In this document: one piece after another, positions 1 to 7,530 of the stretch
Layout of the letters: each line of letters opens with the position of its first letter
How positions within the stretch are numbered: position 1 is the first letter of the stretch
From: Microbacterium sp.
GTDB lineage: Bacteria > Actinomycetota > Actinomycetes > Actinomycetales > Microbacteriaceae
Direction: 5' to 3'
Assembly (NCBI GenBank): GCA_031277885.1
Contig: JAITLM010000051.1
Location: forward strand, 1-41,455
Length of the DNA stretch: 41,455 nucleotides
Notes under the pieces: generated by a model
Databases searched by the model: none
Told to the model about the DNA's origin: nothing
The model's input: only the letters and a program-made list of their open reading frames with translations
Translations under genes and position numbers: made by a program

Positions 1-7
1 GGGCGCG

Positions 8-493
8 TCAGGGGCGGGCGGCCCGGAGGAGGGCGATCCGGTCTTCGAGGTAGGACGAGAGGGGGGCGAGGGCGCCGGAGGCCGACCAGCGCACCGACGG
101 GACGCCGTCCACGAGGGCGAGCGGGCCGGACGAGCCTCCGGCCGACACGGCGGCGACGTCGATCGGGGTCCACCCGACGTGCACGGTCTCGCCGTCGGCG
201 AAGCCGCCGCGCGAGGCCTCGGCCCGGCGCTCCGCCCTCGCGCGGGCCGACTCCGCCGCGTAGCCCCGCCGCACGGGCGCGGCAGCGCGCAGCACCTCGG
301 CCGTGGCGAACACGGCGTCGTCGGCGATCAGGAGGACGCCGACGTGCCACGCGGATCCGACCCGGACGATGCGCGGCGCCCGCCAGCGCGAGGTCTTCTC
401 GCGACCGAGCGCCTCCTGCGGCAGGCCGGAGAGGGCGGCACGCGCGCCGTCCAGAAGCACCGCGAGCGAGGCGTCGGGTTCCGAGGAGGTCAC
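8..493 (-). CDS. Hypothetical protein, 161 aa
   Basis: A complete reading frame with strong high-GC codon use, starting at GTG and ending seven bases inside the window. I do not recognise a named family. The protein has no signal peptide or membrane segment. The first half holds a conserved-looking core around residues 37-60 (RAPRIVRVGSAWHVGVLLI), followed by an Arg/Ala-rich helix (about residues 75-98) and a second core near residues 100-130. A TAGCCT -10 box lies six bases before the GTG (500-505), with no Shine-Dalgarno sequence, so the mRNA is probably leaderless. It is divergent from the LacI-family gene, but nothing links their functions. Confidence 0.75.
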   Translation of the reverse strand: MTSSEPDASLAVLLDGARAALSGLPQEALGREKTSRWRAPRIVRVGSAWHVGVLLIADDAVFATAEVLRAAAPVRRGYAAESARARAERRAEASRGGFADGETVHVGWTPIDVAAVSAGGSSGPLALVDGVPSVRWSASGALAPLSSYLEDRIALLRAARP

Positions 494-499
494 GGAGCA

Positions 500-505
500 A
501 GGCTA
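500..505 (-). promoter_or_regulatory. Putative -10 box of a leaderless promoter
   Basis: TAGCCT on the minus strand, separated by six bases from the GTG start of the hypothetical gene. This places the transcription start at or next to the start codon. No purine-rich ribosome binding site is present. Confidence 0.4.
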
Positions 506-550
506 TGCCCGCGCGGCTCCCCCGGCGGCACCTCGCACGCCTCCCCGGAT

Positions 551-568
551 GTGATCGATATCATGCAC
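551..568. promoter_or_regulatory. Putative LacI-family operator, 18-bp palindrome
   Basis: The sequence has the form GTG-N3-GATATC-N3-CAC, a perfect dyad with a six-base core, in the short region between the hypothetical gene and the LacI-family start. The core CGATATC followed by TGCAC recurs, with one base less spacing, at 1748-1759 upstream of the secreted hydrolase. Autoregulation by the adjacent LacI protein is an inference. Confidence 0.45.
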
Positions 569-612
569 GTGTGCCGGGACGACGCCCGCGCGCCCGCCCA
601 CGATCGGACCCC

Positions 613-1641
613 ATGACGACCGCACCGACGCCGGATCCCCGCCGCATCCCGGGGATGGCCGACGTCGCCCGCCTGGCCGGGGTCTCCGCGCAGACCGTCT
701 CCCGCACGCTGAGCGGCAACCCGAGCGTGCAGCCGGAGACCAGGGCCAAGGTCCTCGCCGCGGTCGACCAGCTCGGCTACCGGCGCAACAACGCCGCCCG
801 CGCCCTGTCCTCCGGACGGAGCAGGGCGATCGGCGTCGTCTCGCTCCGCACCGGCTTCTACTCGCGCAGCGCGGTCGCGGTCGGCATCGAGACGACCGCA
901 TCCGAGGCCGGCTACATCGTGAACTCCGTCACGACGCCCTCGCTCGATGCGGGCGAGATCGAGCAGGCCATGTCGCGCCTGGCCGACCAGGGCGTCGAGG
1001 GCATCGTGCTCGCGGTGCCGCTGATCTCGACGACGCGCGCGATCGACGAGCTCACCCGCACCCTGCCGACGATCACGATCGACGGCTCGCGCACCGCGTC
1101 GACCCAGGTGGTCGCGGTCGATCAGCGCGAGGTGGGGCGGATCGCGACCCGTCATCTGCTGGATCTCGGCCACGAGACCGTCTGGCACGTCGCGGGTCCG
1201 CAGCAGTGGCTCGACGCCTCGAGCCGCACCCGGGGCTGGCGCGACGCGCTCGCGGACGCCGGCCGCGAGGCGCCGCCCGAGATCGTCGGAGACTGGTCCC
1301 CCGCCTCGGGCCACCGCGCCGGACAGATCCTGGCGCGGATCCCCGAGGTCACCGCCGTGTTCGTCGCGAGCGACGAGATGGCGTTCGGCCTCGCGCGGGC
1401 GTTCGCCGAGCTCGGCCGGACGATCCCCGACGACGTCTCGATCGTGGGCGTCGACGACATCCCGCTCGCGGAGTTCTGCTCCCCGGCCCTCACCACGGTC
1501 GCCCAGCCGTTCATCGACGTGGGCCGCATCGCGGTCGAGCACCTCCTGCACGCGATCTCGCACCCCGGCGCGGTGCCCCCGGCCGAAACGATCGCGCCGC
1601 AGCTCGTCGTGCGCCGCTCGACGGCCGCGCCCCGACGCTGA
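613..1641 (+). CDS. LacI-family transcriptional regulator, 342 aa
   Basis: The N-terminal helix-turn-helix runs from about residue 15 to 60 (ADVARLAGVSAQTVSRTLSG, then the hinge helix ARALSSGRS). It is followed by a periplasmic-binding-protein-like effector domain to the C-terminus, with the typical segments RAIGVVS and VFVASDEMAFGLARAF. Length fits the family. The ATG at 613 was chosen over an upstream in-frame start because it leaves a short lead into the HTH; ATG 655, directly at the HTH, is the alternative. No good ribosome binding site is visible for either. The gene sits 224 bases before a secreted carbohydrate-active protein whose promoter contains a LacI-type palindrome, so it is probably the local repressor with a sugar or glycan fragment as inducer. 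The effector cannot be read from the sequence. Confidence 0.9.
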   Translation: MTTAPTPDPRRIPGMADVARLAGVSAQTVSRTLSGNPSVQPETRAKVLAAVDQLGYRRNNAARALSSGRSRAIGVVSLRTGFYSRSAVAVGIETTASEAGYIVNSVTTPSLDAGEIEQAMSRLADQGVEGIVLAVPLISTTRAIDELTRTLPTITIDGSRTASTQVVAVDQREVGRIATRHLLDLGHETVWHVAGPQQWLDASSRTRGWRDALADAGREAPPEIVGDWSPASGHRAGQILARIPEVTAVFVASDEMAFGLARAFAELGRTIPDDVSIVGVDDIPLAEFCSPALTTVAQPFIDVGRIAVEHLLHAISHPGAVPPAETIAPQLVVRRSTAAPRR

Positions 1642-1792
1642 CCGCACGGCAGGGATCGGCGCCTCTCCGGAACCGCGTCACCGCCGGAGCACCCAGAGCG
1701 CCCGGACGCCGGGCACCATCGCCAGGCCGCACCCCGAGGCATGTTTGCGATATCTGCACACCGCGGTGATCACGACAATTCCGGGAAAGTCC

Positions 1793-1822
1793 TTGATGTT
1801 AGCGATAACTTGCGAGTACCGT
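1793..1822 (+). promoter_or_regulatory. Promoter with LacI-type operator in the spacer
   Basis: A -35 hexamer TTGATG (1793-1798) and a -10 hexamer TACCGT (1817-1822) are separated by 18 bases. Between them lies the palindrome GTTA-GCGA-TAAC (1798-1809), within ATGTTAGCGATAACTT (1796-1811). This resembles known LacI-family arabinose-type operators with a central CG. A second GCGATA copy lies at 1747-1752. The position between -35 and -10 is that of a simple repressor site for the gene starting at 1866. Confidence 0.5.
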
Positions 1823-1865
1823 GGCCCCTGTTCTCCCCGCCTCGATGACGCAGCAAGGAAGACCG

Positions 1866-4256
1866 ATGCCTCCACAGATCCTGTCCGTCCCCCGTCGATC
1901 ACGGGGCGTCCTCGCCGCCGGCGCCGCGCTCGCGATCGCCGCGACGACGCTGACGCTCGGCGCCGTCGCCGCCCACGCCGACACCGCCCCACCCGCGGGC
2001 GCGGCGATCCCGGACACGGGCTACACCCTGCTCGACGTCGACTCCGAGTCGGCGCCCTACCCCGCGCCGCCGTCGCTCGACGGCACCGCGAAGGGCGCGT
2101 TCGACGGCGACTACTCGACGCAGTGGGCCTCGAACTACAACGGCGGCACGCCGGATCCGATGCCGCACTACCTCACGTTCGACATCGGGGCCGAGCACAC
2201 CCTCACGGGGCTCGGCTACTCCGTCAAGGTGCAGGGCAACGGCCCGGCCAAGAACGTGCAGGTCCTCACCACCAACGACCCCTCCGTCGCCAAGGACGGC
2301 AAGAGCAGCGCCTGGACGCCTGCGGGCACCGCGACGTTCTCGCAGCCGACCAGCAGCACGCAGATCCAGTACGTCACGTTCGCCCAGCCCGTCTCGGCGC
2401 GCTACGTCGAGTTCCGGATCCTCGACGCCGTGAACGGCTCGAACAACGCCTCGGCGTCCGAGATCGTCGCCTACACGACCGACCCGATCGTCACACCCAC
2501 TCCGACCCCGACGCCCACCCCCGCACCCAAGCCGGCCGCCGCGACCGTGACGACCGACTCGGTCGACAACAGCACGTGGAACTACCCCGACGACACCCCG
2601 GCCAGCCCGTTCATCGACGCGGACGGCACGTTCCACTTCGGCGAGTCGCACGCGAACTACTACAACGAGCCCGACGGCAGCAACGGCGACATCCGCCAGT
2701 GGAACTGGTACACCGGCTCGAACTTCGACACGGCGAAGCCGGACGACGCGCTCAACGCCGCCGGCACGAATCCCGACACCACCGACTTCTGCAACGCCAG
2801 CCCGACCGGCGTCGAGTCGACGAAGGCGCCGGCCGGATCCAGCTACACGCAGCCGAACTACTGCGACATCACGCAGATGTGGGTCGACCCCGACACGGGC
2901 GACTGGTACGGGCTGGTGCACAACGAGTTCACGCCCAAGCCCTTCGGCGACGGCCTGCACTACGACGCGATCGACTACGCGGTCTCGACCGACAAGGGCA
3001 AGACCTGGAGCATCCCCGGCCACGCGATCACCTCGCCGTACAGCACGACCCGCGGCGACACCACCGCATTCCCGCAGCAGACCTACTCCTACGGCGACGG
3101 CGATCCCCGCCTCTACGTCGACTACGCATCCGGCTACTTCTACGCGTTCTACGGCTCCCGCGTCGTGAACAAGACCGGCGGCTGGGTGGCCTTCTACGAG
3201 CACGTCGCCCGCGCTCCGATCTCCGGGAAGATGGCGACCGGCTCCTGGCAGAAGTGGTACGACGGCGCCTGGACCGAGCCCGGCATCTCCGGCAAGGAGA
3301 GCAACATGGTCCCCGTCACCGATGACAGCGAGACGGGCTACACGCCGGTCGACAAGGAGTACGACCCGAACACCCCCGGCACGGCGCAGCAGCAGATCAA
3401 GAACGGGCAGATGCCCGCCACCTCGCCGCTGTTCGTGATGGACGTCACCTACGACGCCTACCTCGGGCTGTACATCGGACAGCCGCAGAACCCCGACCAG
3501 TCGGGCAAGGCGCCGCAGGAGTTCTACGCCACGAAGAACCTCGCTACCCAGAAGTGGTTCCGTCTCGGCGACTCCGGATCCGCGTACACCACGGCGTCCT
3601 GGTACCGGTGGTTCGTCGACCCGGCCAACAAGACGAGCTCGGCGATCGTCGGCAAGTCGTTCCGGTCCTACTGCTCCTTCGGCTGCATGGGCGACGCCTA
3701 CGCGCAGTTCGCGAACATCACGATCGACGCCGGTCCTTCGGTGTCGCCGGCGTCCGCGATCGACACGACGAAGGCGTACACGATCGCGAACGCGGACGGG
3801 CGCAAGCTCTCGGCCTCCGGCAACGGCAAGAAGCTGACGACGGCGGGATCCGTGAACCGCAAGAACGGCGCGTGGACGTTCACGGCGACCGGCGACGGTG
3901 CGTACACGATCGCGACCCAGGCCGGCGCGCTGCTGGGCGTCGACGCCTCCTCGACCGCCGGGCGCGCGTGGGGCGCGGGCCTCACGCTCACCGACAAGGC
4001 GTCGGCCGGCGTCGGACAGCAGTGGTTCATCGTGCCGAACACGGATCCCGCGAGCGGGGCGGCGACCGGATCCGTCCGGCTCGTGAACCGCTACTCGGGG
4101 CTCGTGCTGGGCATCGACACGTCCACCGCGGCGACCACGCCCGGCCGCACCTGGGACGCGCCGGCGGCGCACGGCGCCTCCACCACCTCCCAGGCCGGCC
4201 ACTTCACGCGGCCCGGCGACCAGACGCTGAGCCTGGCCGAGTTCTCCGGGAACTGA
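1866..4256 (+). CDS. Secreted carbohydrate-active protein: F5/8C domain, beta-propeller, ricin-like domain (796 aa)
   Basis: A Sec signal peptide covers residues 1-38, with probable cleavage after AHA. Residues about 50-205 look like an F5/8 type C (CBM32-like) jelly roll, ending in SARYVEFRILD. A Pro-Thr linker (about 208-222) follows. Residues about 230-630 form a repetitive Asp/Trp/Tyr-rich region with aspartate-box-like turns (STDKGKTW) that suggests a glycosidase-type beta-propeller as in GH43 or sialidase-like proteins. The last 160 residues contain repeats such as GRKLSAS and YSGLVLGID, typical of a ricin-B/CBM13 carbohydrate-binding trefoil. ATG 1866 has AAGGA six bases upstream; two earlier in-frame ATGs lack this. 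No LPXTG or membrane anchor is seen, so the protein is released. The exact glycan substrate and whether the propeller is catalytic are unknown. The upstream LacI regulator and operator point to induction by a sugar. Confidence 0.8.
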   Translation: MPPQILSVPRRSRGVLAAGAALAIAATTLTLGAVAAHADTAPPAGAAIPDTGYTLLDVDSESAPYPAPPSLDGTAKGAFDGDYSTQWASNYNGGTPDPMPHYLTFDIGAEHTLTGLGYSVKVQGNGPAKNVQVLTTNDPSVAKDGKSSAWTPAGTATFSQPTSSTQIQYVTFAQPVSARYVEFRILDAVNGSNNASASEIVAYTTDPIVTPTPTPTPTPAPKPAAATVTTDSVDNSTWNYPDDTPASPFIDADGTFHFGESHANYYNEPDGSNGDIRQWNWYTGSNFDTAKPDDALNAAGTNPDTTDFCNASPTGVESTKAPAGSSYTQPNYCDITQMWVDPDTGDWYGLVHNEFTPKPFGDGLHYDAIDYAVSTDKGKTWSIPGHAITSPYSTTRGDTTAFPQQTYSYGDGDPRLYVDYASGYFYAFYGSRVVNKTGGWVAFYEHVARAPISGKMATGSWQKWYDGAWTEPGISGKESNMVPVTDDSETGYTPVDKEYDPNTPGTAQQQIKNGQMPATSPLFVMDVTYDAYLGLYIGQPQNPDQSGKAPQEFYATKNLATQKWFRLGDSGSAYTTASWYRWFVDPANKTSSAIVGKSFRSYCSFGCMGDAYAQFANITIDAGPSVSPASAIDTTKAYTIANADGRKLSASGNGKKLTTAGSVNRKNGAWTFTATGDGAYTIATQAGALLGVDASSTAGRAWGAGLTLTDKASAGVGQQWFIVPNTDPASGAATGSVRLVNRYSGLVLGIDTSTAATTPGRTWDAPAAHGASTTSQAGHFTRPGDQTLSLAEFSGN

Positions 4257-4288
4257 GCGCAAAGGGTCTCCCCCGCGGGATCCTCGTC

Positions 4289-4323
4289 GGAAGGGATCCG
4301 GGCCGTGCGCCCGGGTCCCTTCC
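4289..4323 (+). terminator. Strong hairpin terminator after the secreted hydrolase
   Basis: Two 15-base arms (GGAAGGGATCCGGGC and GCCCGGGTCCCTTCC) pair with one wobble around a five-base loop, 32 bases after the stop codon. There is no U tract, as is common in high-GC actinobacteria. Confidence 0.7.
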
Positions 4324-4437
4324 GGCGTCCGGAGGGCGCGACAGCCGCGCGGCGCGCGCACGTTGCACGCGCGATTCGCCTCGCGCGCCGGGGAGCGGCA
4401 GAATCGACGGACACCCCCGCTTGCAAGGAGACCTGTC

Positions 4438-5289
4438 ATGGCGCAGCCCGACACCGCACGACTGCTCATCGCCTGCGACGACCAGCCAGGGATCGTCGCC
4501 GCCGTGGCCGGGGTGCTCGCCGCGCACGGAGCGAACATCATCTCCCTCGACCAGCACTCCACCGATGCGGCCGGCGGGCGCTTCTTCCAGCGCACGGTGA
4601 TCCACCGCGACGGCCTCGCCGCCGCGCGTCCCGCCCTCGAAGCGGATCTGGCCGCGGTCGCGGAGCGCTTCGGCATGGAGTGGTCGCTGCACGACGCGTC
4701 CAAGCGCAAGCGCGTCGCGATCTTCGTGTCCAAGTACGACCACTGCCTCATGGAGCTGCTCTGGCGCACCCAGCGCGGCCAGCTCGACATCGACGTCACG
4801 ATGGTCGTCTCGAACCACCCGGATCTGGCGGAGTCGGTGCGCTCGTTCGGCGTGCCGTTCGTGCACATCCCCTCCGGCGACAAGGCCGAGATGGAGCAGA
4901 GGCAGCTCGAGCTGCTGCGCGGCAACGTCGACCTCGTCGTCCTCGCGCGCTACATGCAGATCCTCACCGACGACTTCATCGGGAGCCTCGGCGCCCCGGT
5001 GATCAACATCCACCACTCGTTCCTGCCCGCCTTCATCGGTGCGAACCCCTACGCGCGGGCCAAGGAGCGGGGCGTGAAGCTCATCGGCGCCACCGCGCAC
5101 TACGCGACGGCGGATCTCGACGAGGGCCCGATCATCGAGCAGGACGTCACGCGCGTCACGCACGCGGAGTCGGCCTCGGAGTTGCAGAGCCGCGGCGCCG
5201 ACGTGGAGCGCCTGGTGCTCGCGCGGGCCGTGCAGTGGCACGCCGACGACCGCGTCATCGTGCACGGCCGCTCGACCGTCATCCTCTGA
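4438..5289 (+). CDS. purU: Formyltetrahydrofolate deformylase
   Basis: The enzyme hydrolyses 10-formyl-THF to THF and formate, balancing one-carbon pools and supplying formate for purine synthesis. Residues about 5-85 form an ACT domain (LIACDDQPGIVAAVAGVL). Residues about 95-283 are a formyltransferase fold with the active-site segments NIHHSFLPAF and ATAHYATADLDEGPIIEQD, which hold the catalytic Asn, His and Asp. The length of 283 aa matches the PurU family. ATG 4438 has AAGGAG (4425-4430) at good spacing. It is a single gene following a terminator, and a convergent gene lies downstream. Confidence 0.95.
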   Translation: MAQPDTARLLIACDDQPGIVAAVAGVLAAHGANIISLDQHSTDAAGGRFFQRTVIHRDGLAAARPALEADLAAVAERFGMEWSLHDASKRKRVAIFVSKYDHCLMELLWRTQRGQLDIDVTMVVSNHPDLAESVRSFGVPFVHIPSGDKAEMEQRQLELLRGNVDLVVLARYMQILTDDFIGSLGAPVINIHHSFLPAFIGANPYARAKERGVKLIGATAHYATADLDEGPIIEQDVTRVTHAESASELQSRGADVERLVLARAVQWHADDRVIVHGRSTVIL

Positions 5290-5346
5290 CGACGCTCGCC
5301 TCCGCGCCGGCCCCTGTTCCGGACCGGTGTCGGCCGGGACCGGAGC

Positions 5347-6387
5347 TCAGGACGCCACTCCCGCCGCCAGCTCGGCGAACGCCGCCGCGGCGGTCTCGTA
5401 GCGGGCCAGCGGCGCCGACTGGCCGAGCCACAGGGACTGCAGCTCGCCCCTGTTCTGCTGCCCGGCCGGGGTGCGGAAGCGTCCGGTGATCCAGTTCTGC
5501 GCCGGGAACGGCGCGATGGATCCGGCCGCCTCGATGTCCGCGACGACACGGTTGCGCGCACCGCGCGCGAGCCGGCCGCTCATCGCCCGCGTGAGCACCG
5601 CGCCCTCGGCCGGCGTCGCCCGGATCGCGGCCCGGTGCGCCTCGTTCGCGGCCGACTCCGCCGTGGCGAGGAAGGCCGTGCCGACCTGCACGCCCTGCGC
5701 GCCGAGCGCGAACGCGGCGGCGACCCCGCGCCGGTCCGAGATCCCGCCGGCGGCGATCACCGGCACGTCGACCGCGTCGACGACCTGCGGCAGCAGCGAG
5801 AACAGCCCGACGACCGAGTCCTCGGCCGGGCGCAGGAACGAGACCCGGTGGCCTGCGGCCTCGGCCCCGGTCGCGACGATCGCATCCACGCCGCCCTCCG
5901 CGAGGGCGCGCGCCTCGGCGACCGTCGTCGCGGTGCCGATCACGCGGATCCCCCTGCGGTGCGCCTCGTCGACGAGCGATGCCGAGGGCACCCCGAAGAC
6001 CACGCTCAGCACGGCCGGCGCGGCCTCGAGGACCGCGGCGAGCTGCTCGTCGAGCGAGGGCAGATACGCCGCAGGGCGGGCCGGCACCTCGGCGCCCACC
6101 TCGGCGAAGAACGGGGCGAGGGCCGCGGCGTAGTCGTCGTGCTCGGGGCCGGGCTCGACCTCGTCGCCCCGGGGCAGCCAGATGTTGAGTCCGAACGGCC
6201 GGCGCGTCGCGGCCCTGATCCCGGCGACGGTCGTGCGGATGCGCTCCGCGTCGTAGCCGTACAGCCCGTAGGATCCGAGCCCTCCCGCCGCGCTGACCGC
6301 GGCGACGAGCGGGATCGAGCTGAGCCCTCCGAAGGGACCGAGCAGGATGGGAGTGCGGATGTCGAGGAGGTCGGTGAGCGCGCTCAT
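5347..6387 (-). CDS. Nitronate monooxygenase (2-nitropropane dioxygenase family), 346 aa
   Basis: An FMN-dependent TIM-barrel protein that would oxidise alkyl nitronates such as propionate 3-nitronate, releasing nitrite. Visible family features are the N-terminal TPILLGPFGGLSSIPLVAAVSAAGGLG, the segment TGAEAAGH with the presumed catalytic His (near residue 180), and the phosphate-binding region IAAGGISDRRGVAAAFALGAQGVQVGT. A TAGCCT box seven bases before the ATG (6395-6400), without a ribosome binding site, suggests a leaderless transcript. Some family members act as enoyl reductases, so the substrate is uncertain. Confidence 0.88.
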   Translation of the reverse strand: MSALTDLLDIRTPILLGPFGGLSSIPLVAAVSAAGGLGSYGLYGYDAERIRTTVAGIRAATRRPFGLNIWLPRGDEVEPGPEHDDYAAALAPFFAEVGAEVPARPAAYLPSLDEQLAAVLEAAPAVLSVVFGVPSASLVDEAHRRGIRVIGTATTVAEARALAEGGVDAIVATGAEAAGHRVSFLRPAEDSVVGLFSLLPQVVDAVDVPVIAAGGISDRRGVAAAFALGAQGVQVGTAFLATAESAANEAHRAAIRATPAEGAVLTRAMSGRLARGARNRVVADIEAAGSIAPFPAQNWITGRFRTPAGQQNRGELQSLWLGQSAPLARYETAAAAFAELAAGVAS

Positions 6388-6394
6388 GGTCCCG

Positions 6395-6400
6395 AGGCTA
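6395..6400 (-). promoter_or_regulatory. Putative -10 box of a leaderless promoter
   Basis: TAGCCT on the minus strand, seven bases from the ATG of the nitronate monooxygenase gene. It is identical to the box before the first gene of the window. Confidence 0.4.
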
Positions 6401-6451
6401 CGCCCGCGCAGGGCGGGACCGGCGCGTGTGACGCCCGCCGGCGGGATGCCC

Positions 6452-7384
6452 TCAGTCGGGGACGACCGCGATGGATCCGGTCAGCGGCGAAGGCGGCTCC
6501 TCATCGGGCCGGGCGCCGCGACGACGCCGCGCGCCCGCCGTGACGCCGATGCTCGCGATCACGACCAGCGCGATCGCGGCGAGCCGCAGCGGCGAGGCGT
6601 GCTGCCCGAGCACGAGGAGTCCCGCGAGCGTAGCGAAGACCGGCTCGAGGCTGAGCAGGATCCCGAACACGCGCTGCGGCAGGCGGCGCAGCGCGGCGAG
6701 CTCGAGGATGTACGGGATCACCGAGGCGAGCAGGGCGGTGAGCGCGGCGAGTCCCAGCACGCGAGGATCCGCCACCGCGGTCACCGCGGCGGGCACGCCG
6801 AACGGCAGCAGCAGCACGGCGCCCACGGCGAGCGCGACCGCGAGGCCCTCGGTTCCCGTGGTGAGCGCGCCGACGCGCGTGCTCATCCGGATGTACATGA
6901 CCCAGAACCCGGCCGCGATGAGCGCGAACAGCACGCCCCAGGGATCCAGCGCCTCGGCGCCGGTGAGCCCGTCGACCCCGAGCAGCGCCATGCCGACCAG
7001 CGCGATCCCCACCCAGACCGCATCGGCGAGGCGCCGGGTGAGCACCGCGGCCAGCACGAGCGGGCCGAGGAACTCGATCGCCACCGCGGGCCCCAGCGGG
7101 ATCCGGTCGATCGCGGCGTAGTAGGTGCCGTTCATCGCGGCGATCGAGACGCCGAAGAGGATCGCCGAGATCCACTGCGCACGGTTCCAGCGCTTCAGCC
7201 GCGGGCGCGCGATGACGAGCACCACGATCGCGGCGATGAGCACCCGCAGTCCCGTGACGCCCCAGGAGCCGAGCTCCGGGAAGATCGTGGTCGCGACGGC
7301 GGCGCCGAACGGCAGGGACAGGCAGGATCCGACGACCAGCAGCACGCCGAGAGCGGGCTGCTGCCGCGGTTCCTGGGGGTTCAT
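6452..7384 (-). CDS. EamA/DMT-family exporter, RhtA-like (310 aa)
   Basis: About ten hydrophobic segments form two EamA repeats, roughly residues 10-140 and 150-285. The pattern resembles RhtA-type threonine/homoserine exporters: an N-terminal LPFGAAVATTIFPELG segment, SIAAMNGTYYAAIDRIPLGPAVAIEFLGPL in the first repeat, and LEPVFATLAGLLVLGQ in the second. The C-terminal tail is Arg/Pro-rich and cytoplasmic. It follows the nitronate monooxygenase start by 64 bases on the other side and is probably transcribed on its own. The transported substrate is an inference from family resemblance. Confidence 0.85.
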   Translation of the reverse strand: MNPQEPRQQPALGVLLVVGSCLSLPFGAAVATTIFPELGSWGVTGLRVLIAAIVVLVIARPRLKRWNRAQWISAILFGVSIAAMNGTYYAAIDRIPLGPAVAIEFLGPLVLAAVLTRRLADAVWVGIALVGMALLGVDGLTGAEALDPWGVLFALIAAGFWVMYIRMSTRVGALTTGTEGLAVALAVGAVLLLPFGVPAAVTAVADPRVLGLAALTALLASVIPYILELAALRRLPQRVFGILLSLEPVFATLAGLLVLGQHASPLRLAAIALVVIASIGVTAGARRRRGARPDEEPPSPLTGSIAVVPD

Positions 7385-7425
7385 CCCTCAAGCCTGGCAC
7401 GATCCGTGCTGGCCTGCGGCCACCG

Positions 7426-7505
7426 ACCATGTCCCGATTTCGGCTGGATCTGGGGCGGTTTCCCCGCCGAAAGCGGGACATGGTGGGGCACGAAGTGGGA
7501 CATGG
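7426..7505. repeat. Inverted repeat with a third GGGACATGG copy
   Basis: Arms ACCATGTCCCGATTTCGGC (7426-7444) and GCCGAAAGCGGGACATGGT (7466-7484) are complementary at 18 of 19 positions around a 21-base loop. A further GTGGGACATGG lies at 7495-7505. It occupies the 146-base gap upstream of the RhtA-like gene and downstream of the alcohol dehydrogenase. It could be a bidirectional terminator, a regulator site, or the remnant of an insertion-sequence end; no transposase remains. Confidence 0.5.
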
Positions 7506-7530
7506 TTCCCCCGCGCCCGGCGGACCGGCC

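Noticed and set aside
1899..4925. A 1008-codon open frame on the minus strand, opposite the secreted hydrolase and purU
   Set aside because: It is the reverse-strand shadow of two well-supported genes: it has Arg/Val-rich composition, no domain, and no ribosome binding site.
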